From Manduca sexta (taxonomy: Eukaryota; Arthropoda; Insecta; Lepidoptera; Sphingidae): a DNA stretch of 64,000 nucleotides. The notes beneath the pieces are model-generated. The model made no database searches. It saw only the letters and a program-made list of their open reading frames with translations, and had not been told where the DNA came from. Shown here in pieces: positions 35,101-45,962 of the stretch (position 1 is its first letter; each line of letters opens with the position of its first letter). The position numbers and the translations under genes are program-made. The stretch lies in assembly GCF_014839805.1 (NCBI RefSeq), contig NC_051129.1, positions 13,830,920 to 13,894,919 of the forward strand. Direction: 5' to 3'.

Positions 35101-38100
35101 TTAAGGTGAAAAAAGTACTTACAGGAAACTAGTAGTAGATAAAAAGTTGATAATTTATTCGTTCGTGTATGTTTTTTATAGTTTAAATATATGGGCCATT
35201 ATAAGTATTTATCGAGTCGCTAAGTTAATAAAGTAAAAATCAGCGGACGCGTAGTAAAACGATTTGCGCGCTACGACTTTATGCTTCTATGTACCTCATT
35301 CATGTTGCGCGTCGCATAGCAACAGCGGTGGAATGTGGCAGCCGTTTCATTTATTCGTCTTTAATGATATGCGCGCTTCGGATGCCTATTCTATTTAAAT
35401 TGTAATTATTTAAAAATAGAATAACGATTTTTTCTAATTCGTTAACGGCCAGTATTCGAACGTGATTAAATTTGATAATCGATTGTGTTCAATATCGATT
35501 AAAAAGTTAAACAGCTAAATAAATGAGACATAAATTGTATCTGTTGACAGCAGTACAAGCGGTGACCCAAATATTGTGATAGTTGGTTTTAGTATAAGGG
35601 GCCTAACCTAGCCTTGCGCTGGCTAGTCACCGGGCTGTGCCCCACATTCGTCTGATCTCGATAAACGATACCTACTTGTCTTACCTACCTCATGATTTGT
35701 ACGTATACTTACGAAATCGGCCCTACTTTGTGGATAGCCTTAGCTAATATTAATCTATGATTTATAGCACTAATATGACAACACTACAACAGGTTTTACA
35801 TAAATATCAAATGGTAACCTAGGTCATTTGATTGTCATTTTTTTCGTAGTACAATTCATCACTATTCATGCGACAGACGAATGATACGTTTTCCTTTTTT
35901 ATATTGAATAATACATTTTTATCATAAAGTGAGCGATAAAGCATTTTCACCCATCGGTATGCACATGTAGTGGAAAAGGCCTTGAGATTTATCGCGAATA
36001 TGCACTAAGATATTTAAACAATCACTATGGACTGTGTATCGCGATTGTACGATTTATGTGTCGGCCGCCATCTTGGCCTCCGCGTGACCTTCATATTATC
36101 AATGGCGATAACAATACTACTATTACAACGTGATACCCCAACATAATTTTGTATTGTCTTATCATAAAAAACCTAGAGCCACACTGACGAACGATAAACG
36201 GGCCATCGCAACAAGATAACTTTAACATTTGACGCCCGATCTGCTGCGAATGTAAATTATTACTATATTTAATAAACCTACCAATATTTTTCCATTCATT
36301 AAAAACGTTTCGTAACGTTTATAAGGCCGATAATGTTCGGGCCGGTTTTGATGTCGCCCGATGATGAACGCCTTGGATGGTACACGGGACATAAGATGCT
36401 CGCGCGTTGACGTAATTTCATTTGAATGTTTAATAATCCGGAAATACATTTGAACGAATCATCGAACACAAAATCGATGATCGATTTATCGGTTTCAGAA
36501 AATCCTTATCCCATCACTAGTTGACAGTGCGTCTGTCATCGCATAACGGTGGTTGCACGTACAGTCGTGTATATTAATGAGTTAAAAATGCAATTGCGTC
36601 ACAGAGGCACATTATGCGAGCGCCCGTGAACTTGCCGCGAACGGACCAAGGTCACCAAGCGAGATGATGCTATCGATGTATGGGCCGCGATAAATTACAA
36701 GTCTATTTTAGCGGGCGGATCTAGAGTGCGTACCGAGGCAGGCGTCTGCGCCAGATGACCGACTTTTGCTATTGCGTAACGCTACAGAAATAACCGCGCC
36801 CGACTGTACTTAGGCGCCTATTCCGCGTGGATGCCTTCTGTGCATTAGGCGCCGGGAACGTACTCAGGCGCTCACGCGGGAGACAGAACCCCACAGAAAT
36901 TTTCGTGTTCACATTTTAATATGACATAATTAATGTTTTATCTTCAGGACACGTAATAAAAAGTCGATTATGTAGATAATTTATAATGATAATGTCGATT
37001 TAATCCCGTCTTATAAACCGATGTGGGACAAGTGATGAGCTTATTGATACGATAATTTTTCATCGATAGTTTTGTTTACGTTTTACAATGTATTTTATTG
37101 TGTAATATATAGTTTATGTAAACTGAAGTAGATATAACGTTCAACTAAAGTTGTTTACGTTTGTAGTGTTATGCTCGACCAATCGCGACGAAGTTTTACA
37201 GCATACTTTGTTATATTTAGGCATTATTCCTTACACAATACATCATTACAGTCTGCAAATTACGATCTATTCGAATCGCATAGTGACAGAATTTTTGATA
37301 ATCTTACGATTTTAATATCAAACCGATATCGTATTCGAATATCGTATCGTACAGTATAAACCCGTGTACACACTAGAACAATGTACAGCTACACTGGATT
37401 ATTGGCCGCGGTAAGATAGCGTGCGCGGCTGTATGAATTTTTTAATTATCGCCCACAAATGCCAGTGAACTTGGCCTGCCAGCGCGGCCGGCGGAGCGTG
37501 CGGCTCGCTCACCGGGTTACACTTCACGACACTATTGTTTTTACACATATCTACACTTAACGGGGATGTTTGTGTCTAGATTCTAATATTGAGATGTTTA
37601 TATTAGGTGCAAGCTATGGTTGTCATAGTTCTAATGTTGGTGAGACATTTTTTGGTATTAGCTATGGTTATATATTTCTGGCTAAGGTCATGTTAGATAT
37701 TAAGGAGTGTTTGGTTTGGGTATGATGGTTTGAGTAACTTTAGATACAATAAGGGTATGCGATAGTAAACATTGCCAACATCGATTTGTACTTACGATCA
37801 ACATAAAAATATGATAGTTACAATGTTGTCCACTACATTCTTGCGATAGAAAATATTCCTTATTTACCTGTAACAAGTTTCAATATTAAACCGTAACTAC
37901 GGTATAAAGTTTTCTAAGTACAATCTCGGTTCAATCGCACCAAGCCGTTCGTGATTAACACAGTTTAAGATCCGTTTCCGTTATGCCTAATTAAACGAAT
38001 TAAAACTTCTCGAGTTCCACGGCCGAGGGTCTTCCGACAAATAATTTTGAATTTTCAATATTAAAGATTTTCAGTAATTCACCCTTACGATATCGTAGAC

Positions 38101-40688
38101 AAACTTTCTTAATCGTTGTAACAAATTAATAACTTTAGGATATCTAGTTCGTCTTTAATTCAATGAATCCCTGATACACGTCCATACAGCACATAATCTA
38201 GTCTAGACGTTAAGTACACGAAAACACTCATTGTTTACCGAAGCGATGTTTTTTATCGAATAAGGTTCGTCGATCTTAGAAAAAGTTATCGAGCTCAGTG
38301 CATAGACGATGAGTGTTTTTTAGCCGCATCTCTAGTCTCTGGCAATTTTTTACCCCAGTTCGGTGGACAATAAAAAGCGGATTATCCGCGGTATCGTTTT
38401 AAAATTGGAACGTTGGAACGCCGGACGGTGGGCTTGCGCCGCTGTCCGGGTTTCGCGTCGTCCGGCTTTCTGTCCGGGTTTGGTGTACGAGATTTATTAG
38501 ATGTGTAAGTTTTCATAACTTATTAGGAGTTGATATAGCGGATTTTATTTTTAATAAAATCGACTGTCATTACTCCGTTGGATAGTGGACGATGCTACGT
38601 GAATTTTGTGAGACATTGGGTTTGGTTTCTGAGTAGTTTGATGATTAATAAGTTATATTTGTCACTAATGGAAGGAGGTGTGAAGCAAACGCACAAGCAA
38701 CATATTAAAATCCAGTAGCAAAAATGTCCAAATCTATACCAACTAAAAGCCAGCACAGAAATATGTCAGAGGCGCATATAATAGATATGCACTAGACCGG
38801 AATACGGCGGCGCACCGCGTGCGACAATACCGCTCGGATCGGTTTACACTGAAACTTATACTGGCGACCGTTAATCGCGTTGGCGCCGTCGTGGAAATCG
38901 TCACGAATGTGCCGGCACGACTCCCCGGGGATCAGGGGGAAAGTCGAATGTAGACATGTGGGAATTAAGATTCAATATTACTAAACGTAATCAATTTCGC
39001 GCCGAATCATAATAATTTGTAATCACGTCAACAATTTCGGAATAAGTTTATTATTTGCGTTGTCAAACATGTTTAGCGACGTATCGTTGGCTAGTGAATA
39101 CACGGTCTTACTATTATCGTGTGTTTCACGCCAGGGGCGGTCCCGTGCCCGATACGTCAGCATTCCGCCAGCCCAGTCGATAATTTAATGTAACAAATTA
39201 TTTTTAAAATTACCGGGGTGTGTCCGAACTACATTTGATGTAGAGCGATATTAGCCCACGCCTAGATTTAGACGTAAGCGAACGAGTTTGACGACGGCCG
39301 CCGATACTCGATTTAGATAGACGCGTATTCGAGATAACCGACATCACTATGCGGAAATGTAGTAAAAAGTGCGCGTTGGCGTATAATTTATCGGTCTCGC
39401 AGTCAGATAAAAGTTTTGATGCGCAATATTTGCTAAAAAAATCTGCGTAGTTACGTACATTTCGCACGGTCGGCCGTGGCGCGTCCACGGGCTAACGTGA
39501 CTCGTTTCTATTTGCGGCAATGGAGATTTAAATGGAAACTCTCGTCCTTGTTAAGCTCGTAAATAGCTCGCGCCTGATGCCTTCGATCGCGATGAACCGC
39601 TGACATAATTATTTGTTGTGGTAACAGGAGAGCGCCGCTTGCGAATTCCCCGAAACTCGCATTATGCCGCCGCGCGCCGTCCACATCCGCAGTTACCGCA
39701 TTGCGATCGCGAATCTGACCCCTCACGTACTCCTGCCTCATTCACAGAACTCGACCGCCGACAATGCTCTCTCAGCATTCGTGTCGGTGCATACAGCATA
39801 CTGCAAGCGGTATTTAGGCCACTTCCGCAGCCCTAATCGCGTACAATAAAAACGTTTATGCCGTTCCGCGCTAGCTAATTGAGATGAACAACCGTTAGGA
39901 ACCTGCTCATTTGGGAGCCCTACGCCACCATGGCTTTGGCTCTAGAAAAAGCAGGGACATTAAAGCAGAGACGCCCGTATTGAGGCGGTCACTTTTGACG
40001 CCATACAACCCCGTACGTCTCTCACATTCCCGTTCCAACGCGACAGGATCGATAGTCTAGGACGGGAGCGTCGGGCGGCCGAAGCCGACCGCGCCGCGCC
40101 GCTCGGCGTCTGTGTCGGGCGCTCGCCGTGAGTTAGCTTTATCGTGCGCCTCTCGCGTGACAGATCATTTCGAATCGACGAACGACGCTTTGTTAAACGA
40201 AAGCGGCGTAGGCCGGAAAGCGTGTCCACCGCTTGATAATCCGAAGTCCATTGAGTGCGGACGATGCGGCAGCGCGGCGCGCATGCGCTCACGTTTTGGC
40301 GCGAATGGCGCGCCGTGACGTCAGGCGTCGGGATCGATGGCGGCAGACGCTGCGGTAGTACGACGGGGTCGACGCCCTCCCCCCGCCGTACGACGCCCGT
40401 CCCCCGTCTCCCTCTCGGCGTCCCCCTCCCGACCCGCGGCGCCCCGCTCGCGCCCCCTTCTCGCGCACCTGACTACTGCAGTCGCATCTCCCCATCTAGG
40501 TCTAGCCCCGCAATGTACAGATGCGGCTATGACAATCGACGCCCGCCTTTTATGGTGATGCGCGCGCGTAATGAAACGATATGAATGAAACTATGCCAGG
40601 AACGGTACGGTAGATGCGGGCCGACCATTATGTGTATTCATAATTTTAAAAAATTGTGATAATTGAACGGGGTTATCGTTTGTTACAG
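32165..40688 (+). other. Myc: Myc main intron, 8.5 kb, free of recognised repeats and rich in possible control sites
   Basis: This phase-1 intron runs from GTCAGT to TTACAG and separates the transactivation half from the DNA-binding half. It holds several CpG-rich blocks (32780-33110, 33780-34260, 36600-36900, 38800-38930, 39600-40560). Sites seen directly include TTTCGCGC (E2F type) at 34184-34191 and 38995-39002, a GCCGCCATCTTGG (YY1/Pho type) site at 36064-36076, and the E2F plus CRE pair near 40300. None of the interspersed repeat families found elsewhere in the window was recognised. The many short open frames in both strands look like by-products of CpG-rich sequence. Confidence 0.8.
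40000..40560. promoter_or_regulatory. GC-rich block just upstream of the Myc bHLH exon, with E2F and CRE sites
   Basis: This is one of the most GC-rich stretches of the window and ends about 130 bases before the last coding exon. It contains TTTGGCGC (E2F consensus) at 40295-40302 and a perfect palindromic TGACGTCA (CRE) at 40316-40323, followed by C-rich runs at 40375-40460. Open frames on both strands here share the same simple arginine, proline and alanine composition and are not supported as genes. It could be an intronic enhancer or an alternative promoter. No good splice donor was seen between it and the exon. Confidence 0.4.
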
Positions 40689-41248
40689 AGGAGGAAATAG
40701 ACGTGGTGTCACTGGGCACGTCACAGCAGCCGTTGGTGTCGGCGACGCACGTGCGCACAGACGCGCTTCCTCGCACACCCTCTGCACAGGAGCGGGATCA
40801 CATCCGACGGACGGTCGAGTCGGCCATCACGCCGCGATCGCCGCGCGCCATCGGCAGGAAGCGACTCGTGCCGCCGCCCGGCATCACCTCCACCAGCGGC
40901 ACCCGGCGGCGGGCGCGCGGGCCTGGCCGCAGGGGACGCCGCCCCAACACCGACACGGACTCCGAGGCGGAGTCACCTGAAATCGAACGCCGCTCCATAC
41001 ACAATGACATGGAGCGACAACGGCGCATCGGCCTTAAAAACCTTTTTGACGAGCTCAAGAAACAGATCCCCGCGACGAGAGACAAGGAACGAGCACCCAA
41101 AGTGGTCATACTGCGAGAGGCGGCTTCCCTCTGTCGGAAGCTCAGTCAGGAGGACATCGAACGGGAGAAGTTGAGGAAGAAACAGAACCAACTGGTGGCG
41201 AGGTTGAAAAAGCTCCGCACGATGCTGTCGCGCTACCGCTCGTACTGA
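40689..41248 (+). CDS. Myc: Myc transcription factor, coding exon 2 (acidic motif and bHLH-leucine zipper)
   Basis: The last coding exon begins after a TTACAG acceptor at 40683-40688 and ends at a TGA stop (41246-41248). Its first two bases complete a GAG codon, giving EEEIDVVS (residues 179-186). A basic, proline- and serine-rich linker follows (about 187-276). The DNA-binding basic region is about 278-291, with the contact residues H283, E287 and R291 in the pattern RRSIHNDMERQRR. Helix-loop-helix follows at about 292-335 (LKNLFDELKKQIP in helix 1, KVVILREAA in helix 2), and a basic leucine zipper runs to residue 364. The protein is short next to Drosophila Myc (about 700 residues) and human c-Myc (439). 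The exon is much richer in G+C than its surroundings. The in-frame stop at 40664-40666, with no ATG between it and the exon, shows that this reading frame is entered only by splicing. Confidence 0.97.
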
Positions 41249-41502
41249 GCGCCGCGGCGGCATCAGACTGGTTACAGATTAACCACGCGGCGCGTGACTC
41301 GTCACTCGTATGGACTGGTAACATAATGTATAAGTCGCTTGCGGACCCGTCCGCTCGTTTCGTTCCCCAGCGCGCTAAAGGCGAACACAGCGGTGTGCGG
41401 TGTGCACGATGTCTTTAGGTCGGTCCTGCGGCTCGGCGGGAGTTAGTTAATGATATGTCAGCTTTTACGGCTTACTCTGCTTCTGTGGCGTGACGTCGCC
41501 GA

Positions 41503-41526
41503 TGGCACGGTGGCACGGTGGCACGG
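41503..41526. repeat. Perfect 8-base tandem repeat, three units
   Basis: TGGCACGG is repeated three times head to tail without mismatch, about 255 bases after the Myc stop codon and inside the inferred 3' UTR. Confidence 0.95.
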
Positions 41527-41972
41527 CGGTGAAGCAATAATCGCGGGTTTGTTTTGCTCAAACGATATTTTGCAGTGCCAAAGTGAGCCATAAAACTGTT
41601 GTTAAAGATAAATCCTAGGTCTTCAGTAAAATATCTTAATAGTCACAGACTGCTTCGTGAACTAGTAGACTGGTTATACCTCTAAAATGTTTTTGAATTT
41701 TATCATTAAAATATACATAGGTGACATAGCGCCTCACAGATATACTCCGTGTTGACACATCGAAAATGATATGACATATATGTTGATGTACTCGTATTGT
41801 TTCGAACTCGTACTCTCGGTAAAATAGAAGATTTTTTACTGGACCTTCCAATGATAGTTGTAAGTATTGACTGTGTGTTAGATAAACGGTTCGCATGAGT
41901 TTGTCGACGCTGTTGCTGCTGACGGTAGGGCGGCGAGCGCGAGCTTGGCCGTGTAGGAGGCGGCTGGCGGCC

Positions 41973-42005
41973 CGGCGTCGGCTCGGCGTCGGCACGGCGT
42001 CGGCC
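41973..42005. repeat. 11-base GC-rich tandem repeat, three units
   Basis: Three copies of CGGCGTCGGC plus one variable base (T, A, C) lie at 41973, 41984 and 41995, within a GC-rich patch (41900-42050) of the inferred Myc 3' UTR. Confidence 0.93.
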
Positions 42006-42452
42006 CGGACACGGGCCAGTCGCCCGGCTGCCAGTCGTCGCTTGTGTATGGCCACTGAATATGTTTTCGGCCCGATTAGCAAGATATCTACTTTTGAACC
42101 TCGTATGGGGTAGTGATATGAAATATTATTCTTTTATTGTAACTTGATATTATTTGTAAGTTTAAACTGCATTTTAGATTAGTGCGCTTACGGATTTTTT
42201 TGTAGTGTTTTGTTATTTTGTAAATTTTAACACTTTTTAAATACGTTTTTTTCTACATAGTATCGCGATTAACTGTTGTACACTATCTTTTATTCGATAA
42301 ATTGACCATTGTAATGACGATTGGGGTGATCGATGTGATTTTTGTAAAAATTATGGTTTGCACATTTGGCTTAGATAAAATTACACTTAACATAGGGTGT
42401 ATACTGTATACTGTATAGTGACCGTGTGTGGGGAGTCTGTGCCGCGAGGCGC

Positions 42453-42597
42453 CACGTGGCGTTGCGTGGCGTCACGTGGCGTGCGACACATGTGTCGGCA
42501 TCATCCCGCACGCACCTTCGTCATGTACCAACCATCATCGCATATTATTAGCATTTTACGTCACTTAGTGTATACAACACTTTAATTTATTCACGTG
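42453..42597. promoter_or_regulatory. Cluster of three canonical E-boxes downstream of Myc
   Basis: CACGTG occurs at 42453-42458, 42473-42478 and 42592-42597. The first two are 20 bases apart, about two helical turns, inside a small GTGGCGT-rich repeat. CACGTG is the preferred Myc/Max site. A fourth copy lies at 45083-45088 near the likely poly(A) site. A role in autoregulation is inference. Confidence 0.5.
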
Positions 42598-45158
42598 TCG
42601 GGGATACGGTCGGAACGTATGTGACTACTAAATTTATAGACCAGTTGACGTACATTAAAGAGTATAATCTCAGTGAAACGTGTCTGATTGTAATCAATAG
42701 ACTGTGTATTTTGATAACAACATCAAAATCTATAAAAAAAAAAAAAACAAAGCAGTTGGTTTTAAGGACTGACATAAAATAACCAAGACATAGTTCCTCA
42801 TAGTACCTACAAATAGAAAGTTGTGAATTTTTTCTTTATTGTATATTTAATTGTTACAGTAAGTTAGATGTATTCTCGATAGACTATAAGCGGGTCGGCT
42901 CTGTGGCGGCGGCGGCTGAAACCGAATTACTGATCTGACACTAGTCTGAATGAAGCACAGAATATAAATAGATTTAAAATGTTTTTAAAAGTTTAATTAT
43001 ATGGCGCATTTTATCGTTATTTACAATAAAATAGGAAACGTTCGCGTCGCCAGCGGCCACAGGGTGATCGATGTCCAGGAAAAACAAAAATGCCTTTTAG
43101 TTTCGGTAGTGGGGATTGTTTTTATTTTTTCTGGACCGCTCGCTATAGAAGTTGATGTTTTATCAAGCACATGGTCAGCAGTATGTACGTTCGAAGGCGT
43201 TAAATTGTGTGCGGAATGTGCCTTGCAATGTACATATACATTATAGATAATTAGGTTTATACTCGAATTAGTTGCAAACCGTATTTTTGGTGAGGAAATA
43301 TTATTATGTAGGTATATAGCGTTGTTCTAAATAGCGGTACGTGAGGTGTTTTCTAGTTAACATGTTAAAGATTCGCAGTTTATCTCTTCCACTAGGAGTA
43401 AACGTGTACATAATAGTGTATAGACGGTAGGTTTCGGCATCAATATTATTTTTTATGGAAACGAGTTTGTTTTTTGTCTAATAATTGTTTAGTTCTCTTA
43501 CTGGACAGTTACGAATGCTCGAATGTTGTACCTGCATTTAATTTTTTTTTATTTGTTAATCTTCTTGACATAAATAATAAAGATTAATGATTTAGTTAAT
43601 CCCAAAAAAGGAATCGGTTCGCGTATAACGGTGATATTAAACAGTCCTTTTTAGTTTTCATATAAGAAAAAGTCAGTAGTTAAAGGTTTAATGGTAAGAA
43701 ATGACAGCTTTACGAAACGGTAGGCAGACCGAGGTAATAGAGAAACAATATATTAACTCTGCACATTATTGTGACAAGGCACATTTCCACCACTGCCAAA
43801 AATAGGGGGAAAAACAAAGAATGCGAAAAATACTAAGCTTCCACATAGACGATTGAATTGTAAATTTTATAAAGTAAGTCATGTTATAGTTATAATTTTT
43901 ATTACTTTATATATTTTGTATATAGTATCCGTTTAGTCGACCAGCTAGCCGGGCCAGCGCCTGCGCACGCGCCGTTACAGAGAGTGCAGGCCTCAACATA
44001 GATTCCGCCTAATATTGATATTGTGATCTGCAATCTTTGAAGCGGTGCTTTAAAACTAAGGACCTGTGTACTTACCAGCTATGTTTGGATACTATTGTAA
44101 CGAGTAAAGAAGTTTTGGTTTTTGTTCCTTAATTATGCATAACAAAATCATTTAAGGTAATTATTAAATATAAATAAATGCTAACGTCGTGTATGGACAG
44201 AGCTCGGTGACCTTTGGCTAATGTGATTTTTATACTTATTCGGTGTTATCTGGGGGTCAATAAAATCGTTGATTAGATACTGTGATTATGTACCTGTGCG
44301 GTACGGGGTGGTTTCCTAGGCTCTGTCTTGTTCGACTTAAAAAAAATAATGATTTTTCTTCAGTTTTACTTTGATCCCATCCTTTCCTTATATACACTTT
44401 ATTTACAAAAGTAGTTCAATACTACTGAATGGAATAGTCAAAATTCCAGTCAGTATTGAAGCCTTGTGTAGCCCTAGGCTACTACTATAAGGACTATACA
44501 ATTCATACATGCATATGTCAATAAAATATCACACAAACACACTTCCGAACAAACATACAAATCTTAAGAACTGGCTATGACGTTCCAAACACAACAAATA
44601 GGTCAATCTCTTAGTAAACAGAATAGAAATAAATAAGATTATGAAACACACGTTTTCCATGCATTTACACTACGTAATGCAAAATATTTACATAAAACAG
44701 GTTTCACAAAAAACATTAATACGACCTATGAACAAATGTACTTATTGTACACTATTGCTTGGATGACCCAATCATCAAACAATAGGGACTAACCTTTATG
44801 GTTATTCAAACGTATCTGCCCCTTATCTAAATAAATTAAAAATAAAATATTTTTACCAGTCCCCGGCTGTAGAATTTACTCAATTCTAAACTACCCACAT
44901 TCAACAAGAATTTTAAACGAAGTCAGTCAGTATATTTCCTTAGTCAATAATCTATAAAGAAGCTATGACAAAAAAAAACAGTTCACAGTCTTCCTTATGT
45001 ATTATTACTAAGCAATGAGTATGCAAGCCATGTGAACAATTAAACATTATTTATATAAACATCGACGACGCTGCTTCCCTGACACGTGTTCGAAAAATTA
45101 ATTAATTTGTAGTTTTATATTGTGTACATATTGTGCTAATGGTGTATTTAAAAATGGC

Positions 45159-45164
45159 AATAAA
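45159..45164 (+). terminator. Likely Myc polyadenylation signal
   Basis: AATAAA is followed within about 45 bases by a long T-rich run (ttttttttt near 45205) and preceded by TGTACATA at 45123. Its position fits the end of the Myc transcript and leaves about 640 bases before the next start codon. A competing AATAAA lies at 44259-44264. Confidence 0.45.
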
Positions 45165-45180
45165 CCAATATTAATTATAA

Positions 45181-45824
45181 CCGAATTATTTTTCATTTTA
45201 CATTTTTTTTTGTATTGCGGTTAAATAAAACGTAAGTGTTTGCGACTGAACTTATTATTTTAATGACTATATTCTATCGGCATACCGGTAAATTTTATAA
45301 GTAGTTACAAAAAGAGTTTATTGAATATTTTCCTCCATATTCGTCGCTAATAAGGATAATACAATATGTTCTTAGACCTACTTATATGCACTTCTGTTTA
45401 CACATTATATAAAATTTATAGGTATGTAAGTGGTCTGTCCACGTCAAAGAGGCACCGTGGGATTCTACAATAATATTTAAAATAAAATAAGTAGTTAAAA
45501 TATTCAAGCGTTGTTAAATAACAACTATATAAAAACTACGAAGGTGCCGATGGATTTCGTGCATAATCATCTCTATGGGGGGTAAGTATCTACTTAAGCG
45601 TGCTAGTAAGATTAAGACGAATTCCTGTTACGCCCATTAATTATGTCTAAAAATGAGAACAGCTTTAAACAAAACAAGTATGTACAGTTTTAAATGATAA
45701 AAGAATATTATTATAGTGAGATTTTCTTTGGCTGTAAGAAAACATACGTGTGCCTGGGTGAGATTATGACATCTAACGTCAAAAGTCAAAACAACAGTGA
45801 AGTTGGTGCGTGTGGGCTATAACT
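45181..45824 (+). promoter_or_regulatory. Intergenic promoter region of the TRIT1-like gene
   Basis: This is the short AT-rich gap between the inferred Myc poly(A) site and the TRIT1-like start codon. No TATA box stands out. The 100 bases before the ATG contain an ACAGTGA initiator-like stretch around 45795. It contains no recognised repeat. Confidence 0.4.
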
Positions 45825-45962
45825 ATGGCTCTTCGAACAGTGATATCTTCTCGGATTCCTATGGTGATAATATTAGGTGCGACAGGCACAGGAAAGACAA
45901 AACTAAGTTTGGAATTGGCTCAGAGGTTCGAAGCGGAGATTATCAATGCTGATTCAATGCAG
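45825..45962 (+). CDS. TRIT1: tRNA dimethylallyltransferase (MiaA/TRIT1 family), first coding exon only
   Basis: This exon encodes the first 46 residues of an enzyme that transfers a dimethylallyl group to N6 of adenosine 37 in tRNAs that read codons starting with U. The first 12 residues ([12 protein letters not shown]) contain two arginines, several serines and threonines and no acidic residue, as expected of a mitochondrial targeting sequence; animal TRIT1 acts in mitochondria and cytosol. The nucleotide-binding P-loop follows at 18-25 (GATGTGKT), then helix LSLELAQRF and the family motif INADSMQ at 40-46. The exon ends with CAG|GTACGT, a perfect donor in phase 0. In the family the next residues are typically VYKG. 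No continuing exon was recognised downstream, so the first intron probably exceeds 18 kb. It lies on the same strand as Myc. Family assignment is firm from the P-loop and DSMQ motifs, though only the first exon is visible. Confidence 0.88.

Larger units (their letters stand above)
41249..45180 (+). other. Myc: Myc 3' UTR (inferred extent)
   Basis: No coding exon was found between the Myc stop and the next gene. The best 3' end is an AATAAA at 45159-45164, followed by T-rich sequence, with a Pumilio-type TGTACATA just upstream at 45123-45130. An earlier AATAAA at 44259-44264 is an alternative. The inferred UTR is about 3.9 kb. It has GC-rich tandem repeats near its start (three 8-base TGGCACGG units at 41503-41526, three 11-base CGGCGTCGGCN units at 41973-42005) and three CACGTG sites at 42453-42597. 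The open frame at 43001-43246 lies inside it and has no family signature. Transcript evidence would be needed to fix the end. Confidence 0.5.

Noticed and set aside
40255..40584. Overlapping open frames on both strands before the last Myc exon
   Set aside because: Arginine-, proline- and alanine-rich translations on both strands reflect CpG-rich sequence inside an intron.
40561..40702. A possible short Myc isoform started inside or just before the last exon
   Set aside because: There is an in-frame stop at 40664-40666 and no ATG before the basic region; the first in-frame ATG is M286, which would break the DNA-binding helix.
43001..43246. An 81-codon open frame downstream of Myc
   Set aside because: It lies in the inferred 3' UTR, has no family features, and is of a length expected by chance.
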